A stretch of 59,704 nucleotides of DNA from a virus. The notes under the pieces are model-generated. The model ran no database searches. It was given only the letters and a program-made list of their open reading frames with translations, and was not told the DNA's origin. The translations under genes and the position numbers were made by a program. Shown here one piece after another: positions 24,801-32,941 of the stretch (the stretch's first letter is position 1; each line of letters begins with the position of its first letter). The DNA lies in the IMG/VR virus record IMGVR_UViG_3300013306_000018, positions 1 through 59,704 of that record, one strand, 5' to 3'.

Positions 24801-27781
24801 GGTCGTTCTCCTGAAACTTTTTCGCCTTTTCTTTCACCAGAAACCCGGTCGATCGCCTCGGCTTCCTGCCGCACCAGTCGGTCATACGCGGCAGCGCGCT
24901 GCACTTTATTAACGAATTGGTTGACTTCCTTCTTAGAAAGCCCAAGTTTTTCGAGTGCTTCGCCTAGCGCCTTGTGGCTCATGCCCTCGGACGGGCGAGC
25001 GGTCGGCGCCGGTTCCCGCGCTTCAGCCCCGCGAGGAGCCGGTGCCGACTCCCGAGCCCTGATCTCTTCTATTTGGTCGAGCGCTGCGGCACGGGCGGTG
25101 CGGCTGACCAGCCGCTCTCGTGCCCTCTGCGATACACCTAGATCTGCCAGACGCTGACCCAGTTCCTCGTGGCTCAACCCCTCGCTGGGGCGCCGCTCGA
25201 CGCGTCCTGGTGGCTGGGTGGTAAACCCTTCGCCTCGCACCGCTTGCTCGATACGACGAGGGGCTGCGGCTCGCTGTTGTCCTTCAGGCAGCGGCGTGCC
25301 GCCGGGGCTCTCCCCTGGACCTTGCTGACGCCGCGGTACCCGCCGCACCGGCTCGGCCGGCAGTGGTGCACCACCCGGCCCCGCCGGGGTTGGTGCGGGT
25401 CGCGGGGGAGCTGGTGCCGGCGTCGGCTCCTCTCGTAGCGGTGCACCGCCGGGCCCGACACGGGCCGGTGCTGCCGATCGTGTGGCCGCGGCAGGGGCTG
25501 TCTCGGCAGGTAGCGGCATGCCACCCGGCCCAGCCCCCGCGGGGGCCTGCGGGCGTGGTGCCGCCGCAGCCGTTGCTTCTGGGGTACGAGCGCGAGCAAA
25601 CTCGACGGCTTGCTGCGGCGTGTCCCCTACCGCGATGACGTTACCGGCAGCATTTTTTACGACATGCCCTGGGCCGGTATGATCCGGCTCCACTGTCCAG
25701 CCCTCGGGAGTACGAGCCCCAGGCGGTGCACTGACAGGGCCGCGCGCCGAGGCTGGCGCAGTAGGTTGTTCAACGGCGCCGACAGGGCGTAGCGCCGCCT
25801 CACCCGGTGCAAAAGCTCGGGGCTGGCTCGGTGTCGGCTCGGCGACGCGCGGCAACCCCAGCTGTTCAGCCGGGCGGGCCTGTGGCGAACCTAGAGGTAG
25901 CGCCGGTTCTGTCCCCCCAGGTCGCGCAACCGGCGCCTCAGCGGGACGCGCTAGCGGCAGTTGCGTCGGCCCCTCCGGGGCTCCGCGCACCGCCCCTGGC
26001 GGCGGCTGGTAGGCCGGGTAATTCTCACGCGGGAAATAGGTGTCGGCCGGCTGGTCGTAGCGCGGCGGCGCCGGCCCGAAGAAACTCTCGTCGGCGCCGA
26101 TCGCCACCTGGGGGCCGCGGCGCGGCAACGCCAGCGCCGGCTCGGGTGCCATCGCGGCACCGCCGATACCGGCCCCACCGGCAGCCCGCGCTGGCGGCCC
26201 CTGGGTGAGCGGGTCAGCGGGTCTGATCCGCGCCGGATCAGCCGGCAACGGGGTACCGCCGGGACCGACGGAAGGTGCCGGCGGGCGCTCAGCGGGGTTG
26301 GTCAGTAATAGTGGCGGCTGCGAAAGGTCAACCCGTCCCCCAGGTGGGCGGCCGATACCCGACGCGTTGAGCGCTGCGGTGTGCTCGGGCGGTACCCCCG
26401 CCGGGGTGACATTGTCGACGCGCGCCGAGGGGGGTAGCTCGAGAGGTGGCGGCTCCGCCGGGCGGCCTCCGCGCAGCGCCCCCGCGCCGGCACCAAAGGC
26501 GGTGCCCATGCCGGCGCCTACCGCCGTCTCGGCGGCAACCTGCCCCCAGTTGATCGCCGGCTGGGCGCCGGCAGCGACGTTCGATTGTTGCTGCGTATAA
26601 GAACTGTAGCCAGTCCCGATCGCGCCGGCGCCGCCCGCCTCCGCTGCGCCCACCGCGACGTTGCCGAGACGGGTTGCTTGCTGACCCATGGCGCCACGCA
26701 GACCCGGTGTCACTGCGGCGAGCCCGGTCGACGCGATCAGATTGGCGCCGAATTGCTGCAGCGTCGGGAATTGCTGCTTCATCTGCTCCCGCGCCGCGGC
26801 ATCATCCATGCCTTGGTTGCGGAAGCCCTGGTACATCGCCGAGTTGGCTTTTTCCTCCGGCGTCATATTGTCGATGGTGTGGGCGTAGTCCTCGTAGCGG
26901 GCACCGGCACCCGCCGTACCGCCCTGCACCCCTGCCCCGGCTATGCCGGCAACCTCGCCCGCCCGTGCCACGCCGGTGGCACCAACCCCAACAGCCCGCG
27001 CCGCGGTACGCACTGCGAACTTCGTCGCAGCGCCAGCACCCAGACCACCGGCAAGCGCGGTTACGCCGCTGACGAGGTACGACTCAAGCACCGCGCCGGG
27101 GTTGCTACCGGCGACTTCAAAGAGTTTTTTGGGGTCAAACACCGATACTCCAGCCGCTGCCTGCCGGTCTGGAGACAACGATGCCGTAAGCTGCTCGTTG
27201 AACTTCTGCCACTGCTCGTTGACGTGGTCGAGGTACTCGGTGGAAGCGCCAAGTTGTTTCAGGCCAACCGCGGCGAGGCTCGCCATCTGATGGCCCATCG
27301 TCGAGAAATCGAGGCCGACGACGGTCGCGAGCCCACCGCTCGGCTTTGGTTTGGCGTCCTCGGCAATACCAAGTACCGGCGCATCCGGCACCGGGGTGCC
27401 AAACCGGTCGTAGTTATCCTGATCGACACGCTGTTGGCGGGTTACCCGCGGCGCCGCCGCCGGCATGGGTGATAGGAGACGTTGCTGCGGCGCAGCTTGC
27501 GGCTGCGCTGGAGCGGTAGGGCCGCCAACGACCTCTTGCTGAGCATAGTATGGATCTTGCGGTCGCTGCGGTTCCTGCGGCTGCGCTTCCTGCGGTGCCG
27601 GTTGGTATTGCGCTTGTTGTGGCTGCGGGGTGGGTTGGTACGACGTAGGAATAGCCTGCGTCGCAGGAGCTTGCTGCTCCTCCGGCACGGTGAGCAACCC
27701 CGCCCGCGCCGCCTCTTCCTGATCGTAGGTAGCCTGCTCGCGCTGATCAGCAACGTCTTCATCGTCGTAGGGGTCAGCCAT
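18890..27781 (-). CDS. Giant internal virion protein (polyvalent, 2963 residues) with a metalloprotease-like motif
   Basis: Probably ejected with the DNA, like other giant podovirus virion proteins. Order of parts: Gln/Pro-rich start; Gly/Ala-rich, membrane-compatible segment (about 240-460); Pro-rich linker with repeats of GPGGTPLP type (about 470-860); two copies of a small domain, GLSHEELGQRLADLGVS and GMSHKALGEALEKLGLS (about 865-975); a domain with WYEDSMKKIMQVTRGDLREA; HEATH at 1817-1821, an HExxH zinc-protease motif; and a long helical C-terminus with hydrophobic patches. It starts at ATG 27781, overlapping the stop of the upstream gene. The protease function is inferred from the motif alone. 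Confidence 0.85.
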   Translation of the reverse strand: MADPYDDEDVADQREQATYDQEEAARAGLLTVPEEQQAPATQAIPTSYQPTPQPQQAQYQPAPQEAQPQEPQRPQDPYYAQQEVVGGPTAPAQPQAAPQQRLLSPMPAAAPRVTRQQRVDQDNYDRFGTPVPDAPVLGIAEDAKPKPSGGLATVVGLDFSTMGHQMASLAAVGLKQLGASTEYLDHVNEQWQKFNEQLTASLSPDRQAAAGVSVFDPKKLFEVAGSNPGAVLESYLVSGVTALAGGLGAGAATKFAVRTAARAVGVGATGVARAGEVAGIAGAGVQGGTAGAGARYEDYAHTIDNMTPEEKANSAMYQGFRNQGMDDAAAREQMKQQFPTLQQFGANLIASTGLAAVTPGLRGAMGQQATRLGNVAVGAAEAGGAGAIGTGYSSYTQQQSNVAAGAQPAINWGQVAAETAVGAGMGTAFGAGAGALRGGRPAEPPPLELPPSARVDNVTPAGVPPEHTAALNASGIGRPPGGRVDLSQPPLLLTNPAERPPAPSVGPGGTPLPADPARIRPADPLTQGPPARAAGGAGIGGAAMAPEPALALPRRGPQVAIGADESFFGPAPPRYDQPADTYFPRENYPAYQPPPGAVRGAPEGPTQLPLARPAEAPVARPGGTEPALPLGSPQARPAEQLGLPRVAEPTPSQPRAFAPGEAALRPVGAVEQPTAPASARGPVSAPPGARTPEGWTVEPDHTGPGHVVKNAAGNVIAVGDTPQQAVEFARARTPEATAAAAPRPQAPAGAGPGGMPLPAETAPAAATRSAAPARVGPGGAPLREEPTPAPAPPRPAPTPAGPGGAPLPAEPVRRVPRRQQGPGESPGGTPLPEGQQRAAAPRRIEQAVRGEGFTTQPPGRVERRPSEGLSHEELGQRLADLGVSQRARERLVSRTARAAALDQIEEIRARESAPAPRGAEAREPAPTARPSEGMSHKALGEALEKLGLSKKEVNQFVNKVQRAAAYDRLVRQEAEAIDRVSGERKGEKVSGERPAPEQDQNIVRTVMEAGPDETKGHPQGEREDRRWRALKPERTADGRYKGAPEWVQTPRHYRQLQKLMKQLVKEGEKGRYWYEDSMKKIMQVTRGDLREADRLTGLVAIYSPQRPVPTNMKFAIDAYEQWHRGEPIHVGTESQNARAQRWLDSGQDWGGRKTNNFYLNLMHELITAHPEVLEPGNNRLNLPADVVSAIKGATVDLWVLRAMGHRVDAAGGPGGTGARGGITDKYGFSQLEIQRLAGELNAGVPVGEQRWLPHQVQAALWSAIKARFELPAVKEATWKESLAAKFATMEPDKNGVLKPKAPDKNGPARQGHMAIWRKHALAADPADVAAVIDTARGDFGSAIDRMSQHVTVAAIPSKDLDHPINNASRAAQEQFTREAHALILDEDGNNELARRIGVNLGYDTYGAGSFEGKVSPNVVTTLVPEKPAGFFDRTKAKMYARATQFIYRQDAVPFFRADRAYDFEGDYSVRNAAGKVIRKFDEQADAQAYADREAGRTVAGGDLARGRHLEFEQPFDEAAQSRLLAAINQELGSDAGFTKVGDREAVVINFRGDDGLPFVDDVRFHDAVERIAARTDLGISTVSKFGSEGEYGPVHNWKSDRTGEVLADAAGGSPAFQSWLHDRHAAFGKLLDAWADPEARLAASRPGAGGRTGPDGRSTLELPQARAPPDARAARERAAEQRAARVEGTPEAEPPLRGEERPLDASRAQRDQPTASTSPLSRVMQDDRVNTPVREAIDAGGSLHDGLRAIANNPFINKRLPHVAAYARSMLRLAPDLELRPSETVRRGAYVSDENLATGRRSEHVEVREKSAEVLLHEATHGVTQRFIDNLQPGSREMQVLSTIRDEFARGAEMHGMGGDERVAYALSNPHELHSMLRTNPEMHDLMRGIVPGPEYRARMAQLGYPVGPAKSLWQSFVRFVRQALHLPQNVTSLMDHVMRPLDDIAAAGARFNREARPASASSMVYRRGWEPEPLVARSEHELPSFSDVRDKVNEMRDPQGRLGNTTSGFRRGLRQALPTEQLIGFNRHLFQPSEGGENHLDVLNRAREGVERVSRAYGDANQARVGAVIKNLDAEVSHVLTKASRVDMNPAHPPDHPLNSHSRATPDEFKAVVADYNKLSPAQRQAVTDTFNLTRQQRVDRGDAAMRGIGKAYLEGVSDAQVETMVRQMRTMEGVNEILANTDTNPVARAFGDQWEGNREFVRAMATEWKRGWINNYVPLHRSGDWVVTYTDPTTSEKGMLSRYTMREAEAARQQLITEGAEPSLVLSREHMEPSDIPRLAMVDRFDDKLRRNPNFTSEQATAARDLLTKVMLDQSRFAGTMRKRLGVHGADPAKLKEAMSQSFLALKNAMGHLEYGPQYDAALAAMRRHVGEMGRGANTVKVNGGNPTSADVQRAQQVMEEFRRRRPVSEDSNNILLRGAHNATMLTYFKFLASPAQTIMNGIETYMQGIPRIGATFGLGRATTAMARASAEIMPRQFARGVAGTGAAALRRLDPGEWNSGQQIRDHLIAGSRRNDAAGMTALFQRLQDNNLIGYSSYRDLQNMAKGGGGRTRRIADMAADMVSILHNKMEDANRAVTALAAYDVYMQRHGPANRAAAINYAEEILRKSAPNFNLSNKPRFATSQGGFGAWGIPITQFRQHGMWAYSQMALDIRNAFKGADAATKTEARYALAFTIGMQTVMYGALTWLTDPLRYLWGAYDFLAGNKPTNHALDFRRAAASILGPTGGELFSHGLSRGLGYGADVSQRMGAANMLGIPEFQGDYKNPKDITMAAVNAVAGVPAVQAGSEVLSSIPNFGAGNFGQAAIDLFPKIIRDPIKAYRGETEGTVTRRGQQTQTPEQISALDTFYQSIGFRSARQGERQEGYSSEKQFTDAVKDSRHAATVEAARVLTAGSASERRAANQMIQEHNARYPFAKIEFKDVAAERKREIEKVRDPTLYGLTVSKAARGAVRQQGAFANY

Positions 27782-30435
27782 CAATGCATCGCCAATCGTG
27801 CGCCGGTTTGCGGATTAATCAGCTCCATGTGGTTCCGCTCTTTTGGATCATGCGCCAGCGGGAACCCCAGACCATAACGTCGACCATTTTTGGTAACCCA
27901 GTCGAGGACGACAGGGTCCTCCTTCAAATCCATCGCGATGCCAGACCCCGGCGGCCCCGTGCCGGCACCGTGGCGGGAGTTAGGCGCGCTAGGATTAACC
28001 TGCATCTGTCGAGCGGTGTCACGATAACCAGAGATAATCCTAAACCGGCGCTCCACTTCCGGTGGCATATCCTTCACCATGTTCTGGACTGCCTGCGTCA
28101 TCGCCGGTGCGACGCCGGTAATACTTGACGCGCCCCCCGGCACCGCATTGCCTATAGTGTAAGGCGCCAGCGGATGAGCCCCACCAGTACCCAGTGCCGC
28201 GCCCTGTTGCGCTGGCCTTTGTTGCGTCGGTGCTTGCTGCGACTGTTGATATTGCTGCTGCATCAGCGCCCGTGCCGGGTGCTGGGTATTGGTGAAGGCT
28301 TCTCCGGCGTGGGTATTAATGTAGTAGCTACCCGGTACCGGCTGTTTGGTTTTCGGATCAACCACAACGTAGCCGTTCTGCGACGGGTCTTTTGGGTTCA
28401 TAGTTGGCACTATACCGTAGGTACCCTTGATGACACCGTCGGCGATGAGTTTGATCTGCGAGTCCGCGATACTCATATTGGGCGCGGTCGTTTTCAACCC
28501 ACGCGCCAGTGCATCCCGTCGCGCCACATAGGCCTGCTGATCTTCCGGCGTTTTATACTCCGGCGGTATCGGCCAGCCTGACTGCATCGGATCGCTGTTT
28601 GCCCACTGGTCTACCTGCTTCGCCGTCTCGGCGTCCTTGGCCCCCTTAAGCTCGGAGTACTTTGCGTCCAGCTCCGCCTGCTTACGCATGTTGGCGTAGA
28701 GCTGGTTGCGCTCCGCTTGGTTGATCGTCGCCGCTGCGCGTTCGCTGCGCCCCGCTTCCTTCATCCCCTCGATCGCCGGCCGAACTTCCTGGTACCCAGC
28801 CTGGGCGTTGTGCAGACGGATCTCAGCGGCGGCTTTTTGCTGGTCGGTGAGGAATTTGGCGAAGGTCACCGGGTTACCGGTGACCTTTAACTGACTGTTG
28901 ATATCCTGCGCGGTGATCTTAAATGGCTGGCCCAACGGTTTCCCGGTCGCCTCGTCGAGGCGCACACCAAACACCTCGGTGCCATTGGTCATAAACCGGC
29001 CGGCGGTGCCGTCGGGGAAGAACGCATGCGCTTTTGCCAACTGCTGCGCTGCGGTTGTGCCGTCACCGCGCTGCAACGAAGCCATCGCTCCCATGAGGTG
29101 CATGTTTGACCCCATAAAAGCCTGCCGCATGACAAAATCCTGTGCCTTCTCGGCGCCATCGGTATCGCCCTTGGCGAGGAAATTCTGCACCATCAGATCT
29201 TGTACGTGTTGCCACGCATCACTCATCGACTGGCCGCTGGGCGCCGCGTCGGCTACGTATTTCATAGCAGCATCAGGGCTAATTTTGGCTGCTCTAACAA
29301 ACCCATTTGCAGTCGCAGTGCCACCGACGCCACTGCCAAAATCGAGCTTGGAATAGTCCTCGTTTTTGTTGTTGGGGTCGAAATAGCGAGCGGCGTAGCG
29401 CATCGCGTTCTCGCGTCCCCGCGACTCCATAAAACCAGGACCCCCGTTGTAGGCAGCCACCGACGCGTAGCTACCGGCGCCGAATTTGCTGTCCAGCTCA
29501 CGGGTATAAAGCGCTGCCAATTTTGCCGCGACGGGAAGGTTCTCGTCTTTAGTGAGATCGTAATGTTGCCCGCCGAAATACTTATCTTCTAGCGCCTTCT
29601 GGGTGCTCGGCAGAATTTGAAAGATACTCGTTTCGCCGTCTTTACCAACCTTCTGGTTGTTGAACGAAAAACCGGTTTCAACCCCAGCCGTGTGCATGAG
29701 CTGGCGCGGATCGACGCCAACACTCTCTGCGGTGCTCTTGATCAGGTTAAACAACTCGGGGTGTTGATTGCCGAGGATGTTATACGAATGGATCGGGATC
29801 TCGCCCTTATACTGCGCTGCCGAAGGGGGTGGGCCTGTTTGTACTGCACCGCCGCTAGTCGCAGCGAGCGGCTGTTCCTGCGCCGGCTGTTGCTTTGGTG
29901 GTGCTGCCGCGGTCTTCGCCGGCTCAGGGCTCGTGGTGACAGCGGTGCCGCCAGGGCCGGGAGTAACCGGGATCGCTTCTTTAGGCGGAGTAAGGGTTGC
30001 TCGATCCGCTGGAGTGACTGGTCCCGCGTCTCCCTGTACCTGTGCGTATCCGCTAGTTTCCTGACGCGGCGGTACCCGCAGCGTCTTGTCTTCGTTCGCG
30101 GCAGCCCGCGCGTCCATCGCGGTGTTCCAGGCGCCGATATTCGGGTAGTACGTATCCTCCACATACCCGCCAGCCGTCTTAGTCGGCACCGCTTGCTCCG
30201 CCGGCGCAGCGGCGGGCGCCGGGGCTACGGAAACTGCCCGGTCACCCCCCGCGGCTGAGTCGTCGACGGGGGGCGGGAAATTGACGACAGCAGGAGGAGT
30301 ACCGCCGCCCGACAGCGGCAGGGCGCTTTCCTGCGGTGGTGATACCGCCGGCCGCCCCGCCTGCCCCTGCACCGCCTCGGGCGGCGGTGGCGGGGACTGG
30401 TCGGCGTCGCGGACGTAGGGAGGGAGATCTGACAT
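27781..30435 (-). CDS. Virion-associated murein enzyme: lytic transglycosylase plus M15 peptidase
   Basis: 884 residues. A Pro/Ala-rich N-terminus of about 215 residues precedes a Slt-type lytic transglycosylase domain (about 235-350). Its catalytic Glu is E253 in HTAGVETGFSF, with TSIFQILPST and SVAAYNGGPG as further motifs. A long helical middle follows. The C-terminal 80 residues are M15/VanY-like: NSRHGAGTG, then IAMDL and ERNHMEL. Two different cell-wall activities in one virion protein would open murein during DNA entry. It could also serve in lysis, as no separate endolysin is seen. It overlaps both neighbours at start and stop codons. Confidence 0.88.
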   Translation of the reverse strand: MSDLPPYVRDADQSPPPPPEAVQGQAGRPAVSPPQESALPLSGGGTPPAVVNFPPPVDDSAAGGDRAVSVAPAPAAAPAEQAVPTKTAGGYVEDTYYPNIGAWNTAMDARAAANEDKTLRVPPRQETSGYAQVQGDAGPVTPADRATLTPPKEAIPVTPGPGGTAVTTSPEPAKTAAAPPKQQPAQEQPLAATSGGAVQTGPPPSAAQYKGEIPIHSYNILGNQHPELFNLIKSTAESVGVDPRQLMHTAGVETGFSFNNQKVGKDGETSIFQILPSTQKALEDKYFGGQHYDLTKDENLPVAAKLAALYTRELDSKFGAGSYASVAAYNGGPGFMESRGRENAMRYAARYFDPNNKNEDYSKLDFGSGVGGTATANGFVRAAKISPDAAMKYVADAAPSGQSMSDAWQHVQDLMVQNFLAKGDTDGAEKAQDFVMRQAFMGSNMHLMGAMASLQRGDGTTAAQQLAKAHAFFPDGTAGRFMTNGTEVFGVRLDEATGKPLGQPFKITAQDINSQLKVTGNPVTFAKFLTDQQKAAAEIRLHNAQAGYQEVRPAIEGMKEAGRSERAAATINQAERNQLYANMRKQAELDAKYSELKGAKDAETAKQVDQWANSDPMQSGWPIPPEYKTPEDQQAYVARRDALARGLKTTAPNMSIADSQIKLIADGVIKGTYGIVPTMNPKDPSQNGYVVVDPKTKQPVPGSYYINTHAGEAFTNTQHPARALMQQQYQQSQQAPTQQRPAQQGAALGTGGAHPLAPYTIGNAVPGGASSITGVAPAMTQAVQNMVKDMPPEVERRFRIISGYRDTARQMQVNPSAPNSRHGAGTGPPGSGIAMDLKEDPVVLDWVTKNGRRYGLGFPLAHDPKERNHMELINPQTGARLAMH

Positions 30436-31412
30436 CAGTATGGCACCAGATTGCCGTTGCGGTCGTAGCGCACAGGCCGGTCGTTGCTGCCGGGCTGCGA
30501 CTCAAACGGCCCCAGTGAAGACGTGGGAGGGGGCAGCGCTGACGTTGTTGGCGCCGGCTGATCCTGAATGATCACGCCAGAGTGCCCGCCGACTACCCCC
30601 GGCATCGTCGTCGAGCCTGGAGGAAGATAGGTCGGAAGCCCTTGGTTCCGAGGCGGCGGCGGTGCTGCCGGTGGAGGCATCGGCCCCCATGTCGACGCGG
30701 GTACCGCGGGGGTACGCGCTCGACCACCGCCAGTGCCCGCTGCCGGTCCTGGGGTTGGGATCAGAGGGGTTGGGATCAGAGGGGTTGGGATCAGACCGCG
30801 CGCCCACGACCATGCACTGCTGAGCTGATTACTAATAGGTTGTGCGGGTGCCCCTTGTCGCGTGGTCGGGCCAGAATACGCTGGAGCCGCCGGGTACTCG
30901 GTCGCCATCTCCTCCGGTGGCGGAAGCGGTGGCGGGATCGCCGCGGTAGCAACCACTGGTCCAGTAGCCGGTGGTACCGCAGCCGCTGCCGCGGGTTTCG
31001 TCGCTAGCGGATAATAATCCGGCACCTTGCTAATATCGATTTGGGATTGCCACGGCGCTACCAACGCCACCGGCTTCGCCGCAGTCTTAGGAACCGCGTT
31101 ACCGTCCTTGTCTAAAGTGGGCGGTGTCGTCGCGTCGGGGTGAGCCGTTGGGTCGTCCCACCCTGTCTCCGTGAGATTAGTCTGCCCTGCACTTAACCCC
31201 GCCGGACCTGAAGTATCCGGGTCGTTTACGCTCGGCGCCTTTGCCGCGACCGACGGCAACGCAGCCTTAGCCTTAGCGTCCTCCTGGGCCTTCTTTGTCG
31301 CAGACCGAATGTCTTCTTCCCGTGAGTATGCTTGGATATCTTTACCGAGCTTCCACCCACTATCCAGCCCTTCACTCAAACCCGCGGCAAATGATCCAAC
31401 CATAAACGACAT
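30435..31412 (-). CDS. Proline-rich virion-region protein of unknown function
   Basis: 325 residues. The N-terminus MSFMVGSFAAGLSEGLDSGW resembles the start of other phage internal virion proteins. The rest is very rich in Pro, Ala and Thr and probably disordered. It includes LIPTP repeats encoded by a 15-base tandem repeat. GAGGTG precedes the ATG. Confidence 0.72.
   Translation of the reverse strand: MSFMVGSFAAGLSEGLDSGWKLGKDIQAYSREEDIRSATKKAQEDAKAKAALPSVAAKAPSVNDPDTSGPAGLSAGQTNLTETGWDDPTAHPDATTPPTLDKDGNAVPKTAAKPVALVAPWQSQIDISKVPDYYPLATKPAAAAAVPPATGPVVATAAIPPPLPPPEEMATEYPAAPAYSGPTTRQGAPAQPISNQLSSAWSWARGLIPTPLIPTPLIPTPGPAAGTGGGRARTPAVPASTWGPMPPPAAPPPPRNQGLPTYLPPGSTTMPGVVGGHSGVIIQDQPAPTTSALPPPTSSLGPFESQPGSNDRPVRYDRNGNLVPY
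30751..30795 (-). repeat. Three perfect 15-base tandem repeats
   Basis: Unit GGGGTTGGGATCAGA, on the plus strand, at 30751, 30766 and 30781. In the gene it encodes repeated LIPTP. Perfect identity suggests recent slippage; copy number may vary. Confidence 0.95.
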
Positions 31413-31415
31413 GGT

Positions 31416-32459
31416 TCACCTCACTGCCGCAGCGAGTGCCAGGGGGTACCGCACAAAGTCGAAGCCGCCGATGGAAGCTACTGCTTCCGGCGCTATCGCG
31501 CGTACCTCATCGGCCATAAACCCGTAGCGAGGTTCTGCGCCCAGAACGTCCCATACGTAATTATACGCATACACCATTAACCGGCCAAAATATCCCCGCG
31601 GTTCGATGTTGCGTTTTACCCGACGATCAGACAGTGCAAACGGCAGCGCCGTACCAATCAGCTTACCGGCAAGGTTGCCGATACCGGCCGATTGCTGCGC
31701 TGATACATCCGCGTTCAACTTCGCTCCCGCTAGCTCGTTGTTGTACCCATAGTTCATCGCGTTTGCTGCATTACCATACGCAGCGTTACCGCCGCTAAAA
31801 TACGACGTGGGACTGCCCATCGCACCGGCGCCGGTGGCGAAGTGGGTGTCGCCGGCCTTGGTTCCAGCCTGTCCGGCTGCGGTTGATGTCTGGTAGAACT
31901 GCGCGGTCTGCGGCCCAAACCCGCGGCCGGTGGCGATGGCTGAGCCCTCAAGTGCCAGTTCCTGCTGCGCCACCTCGTTGCGTGCCCCTGTCCCTGCCGC
32001 GGCCTCCCCCGCCGCCTTGCTGATGCGATAGCCCGCATCGAGCGCGCCATAGCGCGTCGTACTCGGGTCGATGCCGTAACTTTGAAGGTTGGTCAGCGCG
32101 GCCTGCCGCTGGGCGTCGACCGTCGAGCTGACATCCGCCCGCGCCATCGCCGATTGCTGCGCGGCTCGCGCCGGACTGTTCCAGTCAAGCGCTTGGTTGA
32201 CAAAGCGTTGTTCGACAGGAGCATAAGTTTCTAAGTACATACCCTCCTGTTGCTTCGCAATATTCGCCGCTTCCTGACTAGAACGAGTCTGAAGATCGAG
32301 GTAATTCGTAATATAGGGGTCGTAGCGGGCAGATTGATCTTTCGCCCAGTCGAGCTGTTCTTGTCCGAGATCAAATTGCAGCTGGGCCGCGTGAGCGTCT
32401 GCTTGTACGATCGGTGTATAATCTGGCGCCTTTGGGGCTGGACTACTCTTGCTACCCAC
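31416..32459 (-). CDS. Virion protein with a C-terminal S74-type chaperone domain
   Basis: 347 residues. The N-terminal 260 are helical and Ala/Gln/Gly-rich (QLQFDLGQEQLDWAKDQSAR), as in podovirus internal or adaptor proteins. From about residue 275 comes the S74 intramolecular chaperone signature SDRRVKRNI, then YAYNYVW and YGFMADEVRAIAPEAV. S74 domains usually trimerise and then cut themselves from tail fibres. Here the domain sits on a different kind of protein. Autocleavage would need the Ser-Asp at the domain start, which is present. Confidence 0.85.
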   Translation of the reverse strand: MGSKSSPAPKAPDYTPIVQADAHAAQLQFDLGQEQLDWAKDQSARYDPYITNYLDLQTRSSQEAANIAKQQEGMYLETYAPVEQRFVNQALDWNSPARAAQQSAMARADVSSTVDAQRQAALTNLQSYGIDPSTTRYGALDAGYRISKAAGEAAAGTGARNEVAQQELALEGSAIATGRGFGPQTAQFYQTSTAAGQAGTKAGDTHFATGAGAMGSPTSYFSGGNAAYGNAANAMNYGYNNELAGAKLNADVSAQQSAGIGNLAGKLIGTALPFALSDRRVKRNIEPRGYFGRLMVYAYNYVWDVLGAEPRYGFMADEVRAIAPEAVASIGGFDFVRYPLALAAAVR

Positions 32460-32471
32460 GGCGGGTACTCC

Positions 32472-32936
32472 CTAACGGGTGTCGGAGGATACTACAGTTC
32501 TACTAGGAACCACCCACCCTTTCGGGACGTGATTGAGCCAGCGACAGAACTCCGGCTTCATGTAGAGAATAAAAGCGTGAACCCCCTCGCCGTACATGTC
32601 ACGAACCAGTGTCTCAACCCGCCATCCCCCCCGCAAATCGAGGGAAAGCGCGGGGTAGTTGTCCGAGCGGACCATTCCCAGCAGCTTTTTCACCCCGAGC
32701 TGGTTAAACGCGTAGTCGAAGAGCATCCACAACAGATCCGGCGTCGCCCACCCCGGTCGTTCCCCTGCCATGTGCACGCAGGCGCAGACACCCGTGAAAC
32801 CATCGAGAACGAAGCCGCCCTGGATCTCACCGTCATGATGGGTCGACAATGAATGCCCATAGCCGGGCACAAAGTGCCCGTCGGCCCGCTGCATGATCCA
32901 CGCCCCCGCGCCGGGAGCATTAATTTTTATTTCCAA
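32472..32936 (-). CDS. GNAT-like acetyltransferase in the virion gene cluster
   Basis: 154 residues. The fold order fits GNAT enzymes: strands around QGGFVLDGFTGVCACVHMAG, then WATPDLLWMLFDYAFNQLGV (helix) and KKLLGMVRSDNYPALSLDLR. The last includes the usual N-x-x-x-A/S-x-x-x-x helix that follows the acetyl-CoA site. Such genes are common among structural genes of podoviruses; the substrate is unknown. Confidence 0.75.
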   Translation of the reverse strand: MEIKINAPGAGAWIMQRADGHFVPGYGHSLSTHHDGEIQGGFVLDGFTGVCACVHMAGERPGWATPDLLWMLFDYAFNQLGVKKLLGMVRSDNYPALSLDLRGGWRVETLVRDMYGEGVHAFILYMKPEFCRWLNHVPKGWVVPSRTVVSSDTR

Positions 32937-32941
32937 CGCCC

